Shown here: positions 1 to 10,967 of the stretch, piece after piece
How positions within the stretch are numbered: the first letter of the stretch is position 1
How the letters are laid out: each line of letters starts with the position of its first letter
Assembly (NCBI RefSeq): GCF_900116615.1
Contig: NZ_FPBF01000003.1
Span: 124,001-188,000, forward strand
Source: Algoriphagus locisalis
GTDB taxonomy: Bacteria > Bacteroidota > Bacteroidia > Cytophagales > Cyclobacteriaceae
Direction: 5' to 3'
DNA: 64,000 nucleotides
Notes under the pieces: model-generated
Seen by the model: only the letters and a program-made list of their open reading frames with translations
Told to the model about the DNA's origin: nothing
The model's database searches: none
Translations under genes and position numbers: made by a program

Positions 1-2152
<2,152 letters not shown>

Positions 2153-2184
2153 TAGTAATTAATCAAGTCTTATTAAAAAACGAT

Positions 2185-3297
2185 TTATTGAGCTGCATTT
2201 TGCTCGGTGATCTGAGCTCCTTCACGAAGTTTTTGAATGCCGGTAACCACTATTTTGGCACCTTCCTCCAAGCCACTTCTCACCACGATTCCCTCTCCGA
2301 TCTGTGACCCCAACTGCACATTTTGCTGCTTCACTGTATTGTCAGGCTGGACTACATACACAAAATATTCGCCCATCTGCTCAGTCACAGCTTTGTAAGG
2401 AATTACCACTTGTTCTCCAATGTCCTGATTCAGTACCATAAGATTCACAGTCATCCCAGCGATGAGGTCACGTTCAGGATTGGGGAATTGCACACGAAGA
2501 TTAATTGTACCAGACTGTCTTCCTACTGCTCTGTCGATGGTAGTGAATTTGCCATTGTGCGGATATACAGATCCATCACTGAACTTGATTCTAAACAAGG
2601 AATCTGGGTTATCTTCAGACTTCAGCATTTTGTTGAATCTTGGTATCTCACGTTCGTTGATTACAAAATTCAAAGACATAGGATCATTGGAAGAAAGTGT
2701 ATTTAGCAAAGGCGCTCCCGGAGAAACCTGTGTACCCAATCTCACTTGGGAAATCCCTACAGTTCCGTCAAACGGAGCAATCAATACAGAATACCCAAAA
2801 TCCGTAGAGGCTGACTCCAGCTGTGCCTTAGCTGAGCTAAGTTGGGCTTTACCGTTTAGAACCTCAGTTTGTGCATGATCAAGCGTTTGCTTTGCGATAG
2901 CATCCTGCTCATCCAGTCTTTTGTATCGTTCGTAGTCTTTTTCCAATCTCGCCAGATTAGCTTCAGCACTTTCCACCAATGCCTGCGCTTGCTGTCTTGA
3001 AGCTGCGTATTTGCTTCGGTCTATTTCGTAAAGCTTCTGTCCCTTCTTTACTTCCTGTCCATCCTGAACATAAATATTAGTGATGTATCCACCAATCTGA
3101 GGTCGGATTTCTACTTCATTGAGAGGAACTAGGGTAGCTGGATATTCATCAAGTCCTGTCACGGACTTTTTCACCAAAGTATAAGTAGTGACCACAGTTG
3201 GTGGTGGTGCTTGCTGTGCCGCTTGCTCTTTTTGTCCACAAGAAAACCCTGCTAAAATCAAGGCCGAAAAAGCTACAAGTTTGTATGATAAGTTCAT
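2185..3297 (-). CDS. RND efflux periplasmic adaptor subunit (AcrA/MexA type)
   Basis: Membrane fusion protein that bridges the RND pump and the outer-membrane channel. The 370-residue product starts with a lipoprotein signal ending in a lipobox (AGFSC, Cys about residue 20), so it is probably lipid-anchored in the inner membrane. A split biotinyl-lipoyl domain (EVRPQIGGYI near residue 65 and APFDGTVGIS near 175) brackets an alpha-helical coiled-coil hairpin rich in Ala, Glu and Gln. The beta-barrel and membrane-proximal domains follow. Length and order are normal for the family. It sits 28 bp after the TolC-like gene and 32 bp before the pump. Confidence 0.95.
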   Translation of the reverse strand: MNLSYKLVAFSALILAGFSCGQKEQAAQQAPPPTVVTTYTLVKKSVTGLDEYPATLVPLNEVEIRPQIGGYITNIYVQDGQEVKKGQKLYEIDRSKYAASRQQAQALVESAEANLARLEKDYERYKRLDEQDAIAKQTLDHAQTEVLNGKAQLSSAKAQLESASTDFGYSVLIAPFDGTVGISQVRLGTQVSPGAPLLNTLSSNDPMSLNFVINEREIPRFNKMLKSEDNPDSLFRIKFSDGSVYPHNGKFTTIDRAVGRQSGTINLRVQFPNPERDLIAGMTVNLMVLNQDIGEQVVIPYKAVTEQMGEYFVYVVQPDNTVKQQNVQLGSQIGEGIVVRSGLEEGAKIVVTGIQKLREGAQITEQNAAQ

Positions 3298-3325
3298 ATC
3301 GTATAAAATTTAAAGGGGATTCGAA

Positions 3326-4645
3326 TTAGTTAATAGTGCCTAAAGCTTTTTCTAAGTCAAGCTTGTCTTCCAAGACCTGATAAAAAGCATTGATATGATT
3401 AATCTGGGCGGTTTGAAGGTCTGTCTCCGCTACGACAAGTTCCACGTAAGCTTTGATCCCTTCATCGTATTGCATTTTGATGATGTTATAAACTTCCTCT
3501 GCCATCACCATATTTTCTCTGATCAGCTGCCATTCATACACGCTACTGTTGTAATCTGCCAGTGCTGTGGAATATTCCGTCTGAATTTGATTGCCCAGGT
3601 TTTCGATTTCTACATTACCACGCTCTACCTGAAGTTCCGCTGCTTTCACCCGATGAATTCTTTTTCCTCCCTGAAAAATCGGGATTGCAAGGTTTACTCC
3701 CACTGAAGAAATTGGATAAGCAGCCCTGTATAGATCTGAGAAATTGTTATTGAAGTAATTCCAATTGTATCGGTAATAGGCAGACAGTTCAGGTAGGTAG
3801 TTCCACTTTTCGTAACTGGTCTGAATTTCATTTAGCGTCTGCTGAGTTTTTAATAAGCGGTACTCCACTCTGTTTTCCAGCATCAGAGGATCCGCGACAT
3901 CCTGGACTACATTACTTGCCTCTGCCTGAAGATCAAAATCAACGGTAAAATCCAGACTATCCGGATAACCCATCAACTGCTTCAGGTAATCGTATTTAGC
4001 CTCAAAAGAATTGGCGACACGATTGCGGTCACTTTTTACATTGGTCAAGGCAATCGATGCTCGCTGGTAATCCGTTTTGTCAACTAATCCTGCTTCAAAT
4101 CTGCTATACGCATCTTTGTATTGCTTTTCCAGACGATCCAAGTTTTGATCAAGGATATTAAGCTGCTCCTCAGAAAGGAGAATAGAATAAAATGCCTTGC
4201 TGACATCCACGACAGTATTGATTTTGGCATTCTCAGTCACCTGCTGAAGTTGCTGTCGGTAATACGTTGAGGATTTGGATGCAAAAAGCTGATCTCTGTT
4301 AAACAAGGTCTGATTTGCTTCCAATAAAACATTGGAGTTATACTTCTGTCCAAACGTGATCAGTTGGTCCCCGATAATCTGCTGCTGAAGTTTGATGTTG
4401 TATGCTCCAGCTGCCGATGCAGTGATTTGAGGGTACCACGCGGCCAAATTTGACTTGATATCTCTGTCCCCTATTTCCTCATCTAGTTGTGCTTGCCGTA
4501 TAATTGGACTCTGCACCAGCGCAAATTCTATCACCTGATCCAAAGTCAACTCGCCTCGAGGCACTGTGCTTTCTTCTTGACTGTAGGCGGCTTTGGTCAT
4601 GAGTAGTAAACTCAGGCCGAGTAACAGTAAACGTTTTTTAAACAT
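3326..4645 (-). CDS. TolC family outer-membrane efflux channel
   Basis: Outer-membrane channel of the tripartite exporter. The 439-residue product has an N-terminal signal peptide (cleavage near AAYSQEE) and two related long helical repeats with periodic Gln, Ala and Leu, as in the OEP family. Motifs such as the PIFQGG segment near residue 325 are typical of the second repeat. It is the second gene of the minus-strand operon, 26 bp after the TetR regulator. The order regulator, channel, adaptor, pump is common in Bacteroidetes. Confidence 0.93.
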   Translation of the reverse strand: MFKKRLLLLGLSLLLMTKAAYSQEESTVPRGELTLDQVIEFALVQSPIIRQAQLDEEIGDRDIKSNLAAWYPQITASAAGAYNIKLQQQIIGDQLITFGQKYNSNVLLEANQTLFNRDQLFASKSSTYYRQQLQQVTENAKINTVVDVSKAFYSILLSEEQLNILDQNLDRLEKQYKDAYSRFEAGLVDKTDYQRASIALTNVKSDRNRVANSFEAKYDYLKQLMGYPDSLDFTVDFDLQAEASNVVQDVADPLMLENRVEYRLLKTQQTLNEIQTSYEKWNYLPELSAYYRYNWNYFNNNFSDLYRAAYPISSVGVNLAIPIFQGGKRIHRVKAAELQVERGNVEIENLGNQIQTEYSTALADYNSSVYEWQLIRENMVMAEEVYNIIKMQYDEGIKAYVELVVAETDLQTAQINHINAFYQVLEDKLDLEKALGTIN

Positions 4646-4671
4646 GTAATTAATAATTAGTTGGTAAAGAA

Positions 4672-5268
4672 TTAAAAAAGGTTTTTGGGTTCAGCATTTT
4701 TGATCCCAGCCCAGATCAGGTGGGATATTTCTTCCAGATTCACGTTCTTCTTAGCGAGTTTGGTCTTAAAATTCTTTTTGATTTTAACTGTTGAATTGAT
4801 ATTCGTATTGACCAAAATGGATAAAACCACCGGATTAGTCTCGCGAATCGCCCCCTCGTCCATTCCTGACTGAAAAAACCTGTGAGCCCATTCATGCCAC
4901 CTATTAGGCTTATTTTGGACTTCCTCTGAATTAAAAGGGGAATTCAGAAACTGGTCATAAAATCCATGAATTGCCGGATGTTGCTCGTAGAATTCTGTGA
5001 AGTTGTGCCAATAATTGAAAAACCTGGTTTCAAAGTCCAAAGAAGCGTCATCTCTTTCAGACATATAAGAAGTGATTTTTTCAGCCGCATAATCATAAAT
5101 TCCCACGATCAAATCTTCCTTATTTTCAAAGTAAGTATAAATGGTACCAGCAGCTACACTGGCATTTTTGGCTACCTGACTCACCGGACATCCATGAAAT
5201 CCATTTGCATGCACCAGTTCGAGTGCACTCTCAATGATGCTTTGCTTCTTGTCTAATAAATTCTCCAT
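4672..5268 (-). CDS. TetR/AcrR family transcriptional regulator
   Basis: Probable local repressor of the efflux operon. The 198-residue protein has an N-terminal TetR helix-turn-helix (GCPVSQVAKNASVAAGTIYTYF, roughly residues 26-47, with the conserved T-Y-F recognition helix). Its C-terminal half is a divergent ligand-binding domain of unknown specificity. It is the first gene of the operon, and a near-perfect 18-bp palindrome lies 7 bp upstream of its ATG, so autoregulation is likely (inference). Confidence 0.93.
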   Translation of the reverse strand: MENLLDKKQSIIESALELVHANGFHGCPVSQVAKNASVAAGTIYTYFENKEDLIVGIYDYAAEKITSYMSERDDASLDFETRFFNYWHNFTEFYEQHPAIHGFYDQFLNSPFNSEEVQNKPNRWHEWAHRFFQSGMDEGAIRETNPVVLSILVNTNINSTVKIKKNFKTKLAKKNVNLEEISHLIWAGIKNAEPKNLF

Positions 5269-5275
5269 AATTGAC

Positions 5276-5293
5276 TGAATGAACGTTCAATCA
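5276..5293 (-). promoter_or_regulatory. Probable TetR operator (18-bp inverted repeat)
   Basis: The sequence TGAATGAACGTTCAATCA is an inverted repeat with 8 of 9 base pairs matching around the centre AACGTT. It lies just before the ATG of the TetR gene, in the only upstream region of the efflux operon. The TGAACGTTCA core is typical of operators of this regulator family. Binding is inferred from position and symmetry. Confidence 0.6.
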
Positions 5294-5496
5294 TAATGAA
5301 GCTACAATAGTTCCTGCTTTTCCAAAAATTAGCTAGAAATTTTAGGAAAGGTAAATCCCCTAGAAAAAGTAAAAAATAAAGCTGTTGAAAATGAATCAGT
5401 TCTGTGATCCCAAGCCTATTCTGAGCATCTTATGCTGGCTTTTGGTATTATTTCCGATTAAGAATTACTAACATTGCATCCCAATTGAAAACAGCT

Positions 5497-5578
5497 GCGG
5501 ATGTGGCGAAATTGGTAGACGCACTAGACTTAGGATCTAGCGCCGCGAGGCATGGGGGTTCGAGTCCCTCTATCCGCA
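5497..5578 (+). tRNA. tRNA-Leu (anticodon TAG)
   Basis: An 82-base cloverleaf. The acceptor stem GCGGATG pairs with TATCCGC (one G-U), and the discriminator is A at 5578. The anticodon stem CTAGA/TCTAG holds the loop CTTAGGA with anticodon TAG, reading CTA codons. A long variable arm follows, as expected for a class II leucine tRNA, then the T arm GGGGGTTCGAGTCCCTC. CCA is not encoded. A strong terminator follows immediately. Confidence 0.97.
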
Positions 5579-5581
5579 CTA

Positions 5582-5612
5582 AGACCTCTCAGGAAACTGG
5601 GAGGTCTTTTTT
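5582..5612 (+). terminator. Rho-independent terminator of tRNA-Leu
   Basis: An 11-bp stem (AGACCTCTCAG with CTGGGAGGTCT, one G-T) closes a GAAA tetraloop and is followed by a run of six T. It begins four bases after the discriminator base of the tRNA. Confidence 0.9.
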
Positions 5613-5689
5613 ATTTTAGCCCTTAGGAATTACATTATTCCTTATATGCTTATTATGTATCTTAACTCAAACCCGAAAAGCCCTTTCAC

Positions 5690-6535
5690 ATGAAGAAGTT
5701 TCTGATTTTACTTTTCATCGCTCCAAACATACTTTTTGCGCAAGCGAAAGTCGATACCATCGAAGTCTTCAGCAAAGCCATGGATAAAACCCTGAAAGCT
5801 GCAGTCACAATGCCTTCTACTTACGATGGCAACAAGCAATTTGCCACACTATACCTACTTCATGGAGGAAGTGGAGCATTTAGCGATTGGCATCAAAAAG
5901 TAACCGAACCCGGCCTTATCAACCGTATGGCTGAGGAATACGACTTGATTATCGTCACTCCCGGCGTTGGACCAGCTAGTTATTACTACGATAGTCCAGT
6001 GATGGATTCGGTACAATACGAGACTTATATTACAGCTGAATTGATTCCCCACATCGACAAAACCTATAAGACTTTAGCCAATAAGGAATCCAGAGCGATC
6101 ACCGGCCTTTCTATGGGAGGACATGGAGCTATTATGCTAAGTGCAAAGCATCCTGAGCTATTTATAGCTGCTACAAGCATGAGCGGTGTGATGAACATCG
6201 ATACCCGCTTGTGGAAAGTTTCAGAAGATTTCTCCAAGCTTCGTCAAGATCAAAAGAAAGAAATGCTGGGCGAGGATTTGCAATACGATTCTCCTTTTAG
6301 CACCTATACTGCAGTAGGACTAGTGGATAAAATGAAAGAGAATGGAATTGCCTTGCTTATGGACTGCGGCGTAGATGATTTCTTACTGGAAACCAACAGA
6401 CAAATGCACCAACTCCTTTTAGAAAATGGCACCGAACATGAATATACAGAGCGTCCAGGAGCTCACACTTGGGAGTATTGGACCAACGCACTTCCATACC
6501 ATTTGCTGTTCATAGACAAGCACCTTAGTAGATAG
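5690..6535 (+). CDS. Secreted alpha/beta-hydrolase esterase (esterase D / S-formylglutathione hydrolase-like)
   Basis: Periplasmic or secreted carboxylesterase of the putative-esterase family (PF00756 type). The 281-residue protein has a signal peptide (MKKFLILLFIAPNILFAQA). The oxyanion-hole segment LYLLHGGSG is near residue 55. The nucleophile elbow GLSMGGHG puts the catalytic Ser at about 141. A later Asp (GVDDF) and the His in GAHTWEYW near residue 259 complete the triad. The same family includes feruloyl and acetylxylan esterases and mycolyltransferases, so the true substrate is open. It stands alone after the tRNA. Confidence 0.88.
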   Translation: MKKFLILLFIAPNILFAQAKVDTIEVFSKAMDKTLKAAVTMPSTYDGNKQFATLYLLHGGSGAFSDWHQKVTEPGLINRMAEEYDLIIVTPGVGPASYYYDSPVMDSVQYETYITAELIPHIDKTYKTLANKESRAITGLSMGGHGAIMLSAKHPELFIAATSMSGVMNIDTRLWKVSEDFSKLRQDQKKEMLGEDLQYDSPFSTYTAVGLVDKMKENGIALLMDCGVDDFLLETNRQMHQLLLENGTEHEYTERPGAHTWEYWTNALPYHLLFIDKHLSR

Positions 6536-6623
6536 TTTTACAAATTATTAACTTTGACCAATATAAATTACCTTAGATTTCTAAGCTAAAATTTGCTTTT
6601 TGCAGATCACCCAAGAGATTATT

Positions 6624-7775
6624 ATGTCGCAATTTGATTCTATCAGGCCTTTTTATGACGCAGAAGCCAACGCTGCAATCCGCAAGATTGTAGATGACCC
6701 CATGCTGGAGGCTATGATGAGTTTCACTTTCCCTTCTGATTCTAAGGAGCATTGGAAAGATTTAATGGTGCACACTCATTCGCTTCGGGACTTTCAGGTC
6801 AATTTCATTTACCCTGGAGTTCAGAAGGTATTGAAGAAAAGCTCGGAAGGATTGAGTACAGGCGGATTTGAGCAATTAAAATCCAACACAGCTTACCTAT
6901 TTATCTCAAATCACAGGGATATTATTTTAGACACCTCATTATTAAATGCCTGTCTTTATGAAAATGGGCTGGTGCTTACTACTTCCGCTATTGGAGATAA
7001 TTTGATCCAAAAACCATTTTTACATACCCTTTCCAGACTCAACAGAAACTTTGCGATCAAGCGTGGGCTTCAGGGAAGGGCATTATTGGAAAGTTCACAG
7101 CTAGCTTCTGCATACATCAAAAAGTCATTGTTATCAGAAAACAGGTCTGTATGGACAGCTCAGCGTGAAGGCCGCACCAAAGATGGAAATGACGCTACTC
7201 ATCGAGGCGTGCTAAAAATGCTGACCTTGGCGGAAGAAGGCTCTAATCCATTTGGGTATTTTGAAAAAATCAATGTTGTCCCGATCTCGATTTCCTACGA
7301 ATATGATCCTACGGATATTTTGAAAATGCCTGAGTGGTTAGCAAAGTCCAGGGATGAAAAATATGTAAAGGGTGAAAACGAGGATTTTTTGAACCTTCTC
7401 AGAGGAATAATGGGTACCAAAAAAAGAATCCACCTTCAGGTAAACGGAATTCTCGACAAGGAAATAAAGACGATTTCTGAAATGGAACTCAGTCAACCTG
7501 ATAAACTCAGCAGACTTGCCGAGTGCATAGATCAGAAAATCTGGGCGGGATATAAACTTTGGCCTAGCAATTACATCGCGCATGACCTACTCTATGGGGA
7601 CGAAGAATATGTCAACTTTTACACCAAAGCGGAAAAGGAGTCTTTTGAAAAAAGACTAACTGAGAAAGTAAATACCAGCAATGAATTCTTAATAAAAAGC
7701 TTTTTGTCCATGTACGCCAATCCGGTTAACAACCAAAAAGCCGCTTTAAGCATTAGTTCACCTTCAGATGTATAG
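6624..7775 (+). CDS. PlsC/GNPAT-like glycerol-phosphate acyltransferase domain protein
   Basis: Probable phospholipid acyltransferase acting at the cytoplasmic membrane. The start is placed at the ATG of MSQFDSIRPF (6624); an in-frame TTG at 6600 is possible but less likely. About 383 residues are encoded. The block SNHRDIILDTS near residue 95 corresponds to the HX4D catalytic motif but has five residues between His and Asp. A second block REGRTKDG near 180 matches the substrate-binding EGTR-type motif. The larger size than PlsC (about 240 residues) suggests the GNPAT/PlsB-like branch found in Bacteroidetes. Its 3' end overlaps the convergent kinase gene by 23 bp. Confidence 0.82.
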   Translation: MSQFDSIRPFYDAEANAAIRKIVDDPMLEAMMSFTFPSDSKEHWKDLMVHTHSLRDFQVNFIYPGVQKVLKKSSEGLSTGGFEQLKSNTAYLFISNHRDIILDTSLLNACLYENGLVLTTSAIGDNLIQKPFLHTLSRLNRNFAIKRGLQGRALLESSQLASAYIKKSLLSENRSVWTAQREGRTKDGNDATHRGVLKMLTLAEEGSNPFGYFEKINVVPISISYEYDPTDILKMPEWLAKSRDEKYVKGENEDFLNLLRGIMGTKKRIHLQVNGILDKEIKTISEMELSQPDKLSRLAECIDQKIWAGYKLWPSNYIAHDLLYGDEEYVNFYTKAEKESFEKRLTEKVNTSNEFLIKSFLSMYANPVNNQKAALSISSPSDV

Positions 7776-8973
7776 TAAACTTGGTGCCTTCGCCTAATTT
7801 GGAATCAATTTCAATCGTTCCGTTTTGTTGATTTACCAATTGTCTGACCAGGTTCAAGCCTAACCCAAAGCCAATTTCTCCTTTAGTTCCGTGATCAGTG
7901 GATGTACCATCTTCTAGTATTTCTTGAATCTTATCACGAGTCATTCCTTTCCCATTGTCTTCCACAATTAGTTCTAAAGTCAGATCTAACTCCTTACGAT
8001 TCAATTTCATATGAACATTTATCTCACCACCCTCATGCGTGAATTTGATAGAATTAGAAAGTAGATTACCTAAAATCTGAAGAATATATAATTTGGAAAA
8101 AGACTCAAATTGGTTTTCCTGGTCTAGAAATATGTTGAAGTCTATTTTTTTTACTGTCACCTGTGGGGTAAGCAGATGAAGAATCGTGTCTTTGAGTTTC
8201 ACTAGATTAGTTTCCCCCTCTTTCAATTCACGGCTTCGTTGAGAATTACCATCGAAGTCCTTGGTGAGAATATCTTTGGACAGATCCAGCAAGGACAAAC
8301 TGCTGAATTTGATCATTTCCGCATACTCCATTATTTCCTCAGGATCAGCTGTTACCTCCTCGTCAAGAATCAAATCTGCCAATCCGATCACTCCCCCTAT
8401 CGGCCCTCTAATATCATGTGCCAATTTTTTCTGATTTAATTCAGACTCCTTTAGTTTATTCTTCAGGCTAGCCACCAGATTATTGACCCGTAACCTGTCT
8501 ACCACTTGTCTGGCTATCAAACGCAAGATCTCCTTAACATCCTCAGAAAGATGCATCATCTGGCTATCCATTACGCACAAAGCGCCAAGGTTGTACCCTT
8601 CTGGAGAGGTCAAGGGCACTCCCATATAGTAGCGTAGATTCGGAGCATCCTTCACATAAAACTTGTTTTTAAAGCGTTCATCAGCACTTAGGTCTTCTAC
8701 TTCAAGGCCTTCATTTGGATCATTTAGTATAGTGAATTGGCAAACGGATTCTTCTCGCGGCATCTGCGAAATCTCTATTCCATAAGATGACACACTCCAT
8801 TGGGTGAAAGAATCAATAAGATTTACCAGAGATATCTCTGTTCCACAAATTTTAGCTGCTAACTCCGTCAGAAAATTTAACCCTTGCTTTGGCTCATAAT
8901 AATCTATTCCTAGATTACTCAGTGCCAAAAGCCTCTCCAATTCACTTTCAGACTGGGAGGAAATTTGATTCAT
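7753..8973 (-). CDS. GAF domain sensor histidine kinase
   Basis: Cytoplasmic two-component sensor kinase of 406 residues without transmembrane segments. Residues about 25-165 form a GAF domain (PLTSPEGYNLGALCVMD is characteristic). The phosphoacceptor is His186 in KKLAHDIRGPIGG. The HATPase domain shows an N box (LGNLLSNSIKFTHEGG), a G1 box (VEDNGKGM) and a G2 box (GFGLGLNLV). No cognate response regulator is adjacent; the single-domain regulator at 61.4 kb is distant. The signal is unknown. Confidence 0.93.
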   Translation of the reverse strand: MNQISSQSESELERLLALSNLGIDYYEPKQGLNFLTELAAKICGTEISLVNLIDSFTQWSVSSYGIEISQMPREESVCQFTILNDPNEGLEVEDLSADERFKNKFYVKDAPNLRYYMGVPLTSPEGYNLGALCVMDSQMMHLSEDVKEILRLIARQVVDRLRVNNLVASLKNKLKESELNQKKLAHDIRGPIGGVIGLADLILDEEVTADPEEIMEYAEMIKFSSLSLLDLSKDILTKDFDGNSQRSRELKEGETNLVKLKDTILHLLTPQVTVKKIDFNIFLDQENQFESFSKLYILQILGNLLSNSIKFTHEGGEINVHMKLNRKELDLTLELIVEDNGKGMTRDKIQEILEDGTSTDHGTKGEIGFGLGLNLVRQLVNQQNGTIEIDSKLGEGTKFTIHLKVN

Positions 8974-9092
8974 TTTGTTACTTTTAAGTGATGCGTATGC
9001 AAAAAATCTTTATTTCATATTCCTATCCAAACGAAATGGCAATTACTTTTTCTTTTTTGATCGATATACGAGGCTTTTTCATATCCAGATCA

Positions 9093-9677
9093 ATGCAACT
9101 ACTTACAATACTATTAATCAGCTTTTTATTCATTTCCCAAAGCAAAACCTTCGCTCAAACATCCAGTGAGGACATACCTGTTGGACAAATTATCACCCGT
9201 TATGGAGAGATTTTGATCGCGCTGGATGATCGAACTCCAAATCATAAAGCCAGCTTCATAGAACTTGCAAATGCTGGCTATTGGGATTCCTTGACCTTTA
9301 ATCGTGTCATTCCAAACTTTGTGGCCCAAGGAGGTTGCCCAGACACAGAAGAAGGATTTAACGATCCGGAATATCTGTTGGAACCTGAATTTGTCCCAGA
9401 ACTGAAACACGTATATGGTGCTGTGGGATCTGGGCGGGATGATAATCCGGGGAAACTATCAGCGAGATGTCAATTCTATATTGTCCAAAATCCTGATGGT
9501 ATTCCTAGACTCGATGGAGATTACACGATATTTGGACATGTGATAAAAGGTATGAGTGTGATAGAACAAATCGTCCGGGTGAAGCGGGATGGGACTGATG
9601 AACCACTAAAACCAATAGCTTTGAAAGTAGAAATCATCCACTTTTCAAAAGATGAAATTTCCAGAATATCCCACTAA
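9093..9677 (+). CDS. Periplasmic peptidyl-prolyl cis-trans isomerase, cyclophilin type
   Basis: Folding catalyst of the cyclophilin family. The start is placed at 9093 because the next residues form a clean signal peptide ending FAQTS; the frame is open from an ATG at 8988, but that would put a poorly plausible 35 residues in front of it. The mature protein shows FNRVIPNFVAQGG, the RVIxxFxxQGG active-site motif, and a QFYIV segment for proline binding. About 194 residues are encoded. It is divergent from the histidine kinase and followed after 26 bp by the oxidoreductase gene. Confidence 0.88.
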   Translation: MQLLTILLISFLFISQSKTFAQTSSEDIPVGQIITRYGEILIALDDRTPNHKASFIELANAGYWDSLTFNRVIPNFVAQGGCPDTEEGFNDPEYLLEPEFVPELKHVYGAVGSGRDDNPGKLSARCQFYIVQNPDGIPRLDGDYTIFGHVIKGMSVIEQIVRVKRDGTDEPLKPIALKVEIIHFSKDEISRISH

Positions 9678-9703
9678 CGGGCTAAAATCAGATTACTCCC
9701 AAA

Positions 9704-10786
9704 ATGTCCAATCTTAAACAACCCATCAAAATCCTTGTCGTAGGCTGCGGAAATATGGGAATCGCGCACGCCACAGCATACCACAATTTCCCAGAATTCG
9801 AAATCTGCGGTCTTGTGTCCAGAGGTGATTCCAAAAGCAAACTAAACGAGCAACTTCAGGCAAATTATCCGCTTTTTAAAGATTTCGACAAGGCTTTATC
9901 CCAAACCAAACCTGAAGCTGTCTGCATCTCCACCTATCCGGATACGCATGAGGATTTTGCTTTGAAAGCATTGGAAGCCGGCTGCCATGTGTTCATCGAA
10001 AAACCACTGGCAGATTCTATCGCAGGATGCGAGCGAATCATTTCCAAAGCTAAAGAGGTAGATAAAAAAGTTGTTGTAGGTTATATTCTCAGGCATCACC
10101 CTTCCTGGATCCGATTTATCTCAGAAGCTGAAAAGCTAGGCAAACCACTCGTGATGCGCATGAACCTGAACCAGCAAAGCCAAGGCTACATGTGGGATGT
10201 GCATCGCAATTTGATGAAAAGCCTAAGTCCGATTGTGGATTGCGGAGTGCATTACATAGACGTAATGTGCCAGATGACACGATCCAAACCAGTCTCGGTT
10301 TCAGCAATCGGAGCAAGACTCACTGAAGACATTTCAGAAGACAATTACAACTATGGACAACTCCAGATTCGTTTCGCAGATGGCTCTGTAGGCTGGTACG
10401 AGGCCGGTTGGGGACCAATGGTGAGCGAAACAGCTTTTTTCGTAAAAGATGTGTTTGGCCCAAAAGGCGCGGTTTCCATCACAGCCAAAGATGCCGGAGC
10501 AAGTGGTCAATCTGACCATGTGGATTCCCACACCAAAACCGAATCCATTAGAGTACACCACGCTTCTATTGATTCTGAAAACAAGTTTACACAGCTAGAT
10601 GAATGGATAGATCTTGCCGACGAGCCGAATCATCAGGAGCTTTGCAATCGGGAGCAGCTGTATTTTCTAAAAACAATTCTAGAAGACATCCACCTAGCCG
10701 AACACTTGGAAGATGCGCTGAATAGCCTGAAAATCGCTTTTGCTTGCGATGAATCAGTAAAAACCGGCGAAACAGTTAAATTATAA
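9704..10786 (+). CDS. Gfo/Idh/MocA family oxidoreductase
   Basis: NAD(P)-dependent sugar or cyclitol dehydrogenase of 360 residues. An N-terminal Rossmann fold carries GCGNMG near residue 15. The EKPLADS block near residue 105 contains the conserved EKP lysine, and a C-terminal alpha/beta domain contains GVHYID, which supplies the usual catalytic His. It heads the sugar-catabolic run of genes and may act on L-fucose or a related sugar, but the family is too broad to assign a substrate. The junction after its stop holds a 15-bp sequence repeated before the next gene. Confidence 0.88.
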   Translation: MSNLKQPIKILVVGCGNMGIAHATAYHNFPEFEICGLVSRGDSKSKLNEQLQANYPLFKDFDKALSQTKPEAVCISTYPDTHEDFALKALEAGCHVFIEKPLADSIAGCERIISKAKEVDKKVVVGYILRHHPSWIRFISEAEKLGKPLVMRMNLNQQSQGYMWDVHRNLMKSLSPIVDCGVHYIDVMCQMTRSKPVSVSAIGARLTEDISEDNYNYGQLQIRFADGSVGWYEAGWGPMVSETAFFVKDVFGPKGAVSITAKDAGASGQSDHVDSHTKTESIRVHHASIDSENKFTQLDEWIDLADEPNHQELCNREQLYFLKTILEDIHLAEHLEDALNSLKIAFACDESVKTGETVKL

Positions 10787-10967
10787 TCTATGGAAATTAG
10801 TTTGGGGATTTAGGTCAAACACCCTAATTTCCATTTTGCTTTAGTTATGAAATCGAGCATGTCGGAAGCGACACCCAAAGGGATGATTATCTCCCAAGCG
10901 AGATTCCATCCCGTTTCCTTCGTCACGGGACAGGTTATGGCCTTTAAAAGACAAATTATAATCTATG
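10778..10967. repeat. Intergenic insert flanked by a 15-bp direct repeat; copy A of a dispersed element
   Basis: The 15-mer AAATTATAATCTATG occurs at 10778-10792 and again at 10953-10967, where it supplies the start codon of the next gene. Between them is a segment starting ATGAAATCGAGCAT (10847). Diverged copies of it occur at 17998 and 18104. Copy A is open for 42 codons, but the two other copies do not conserve that reading frame, so it is treated as non-coding. Confidence 0.6.
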
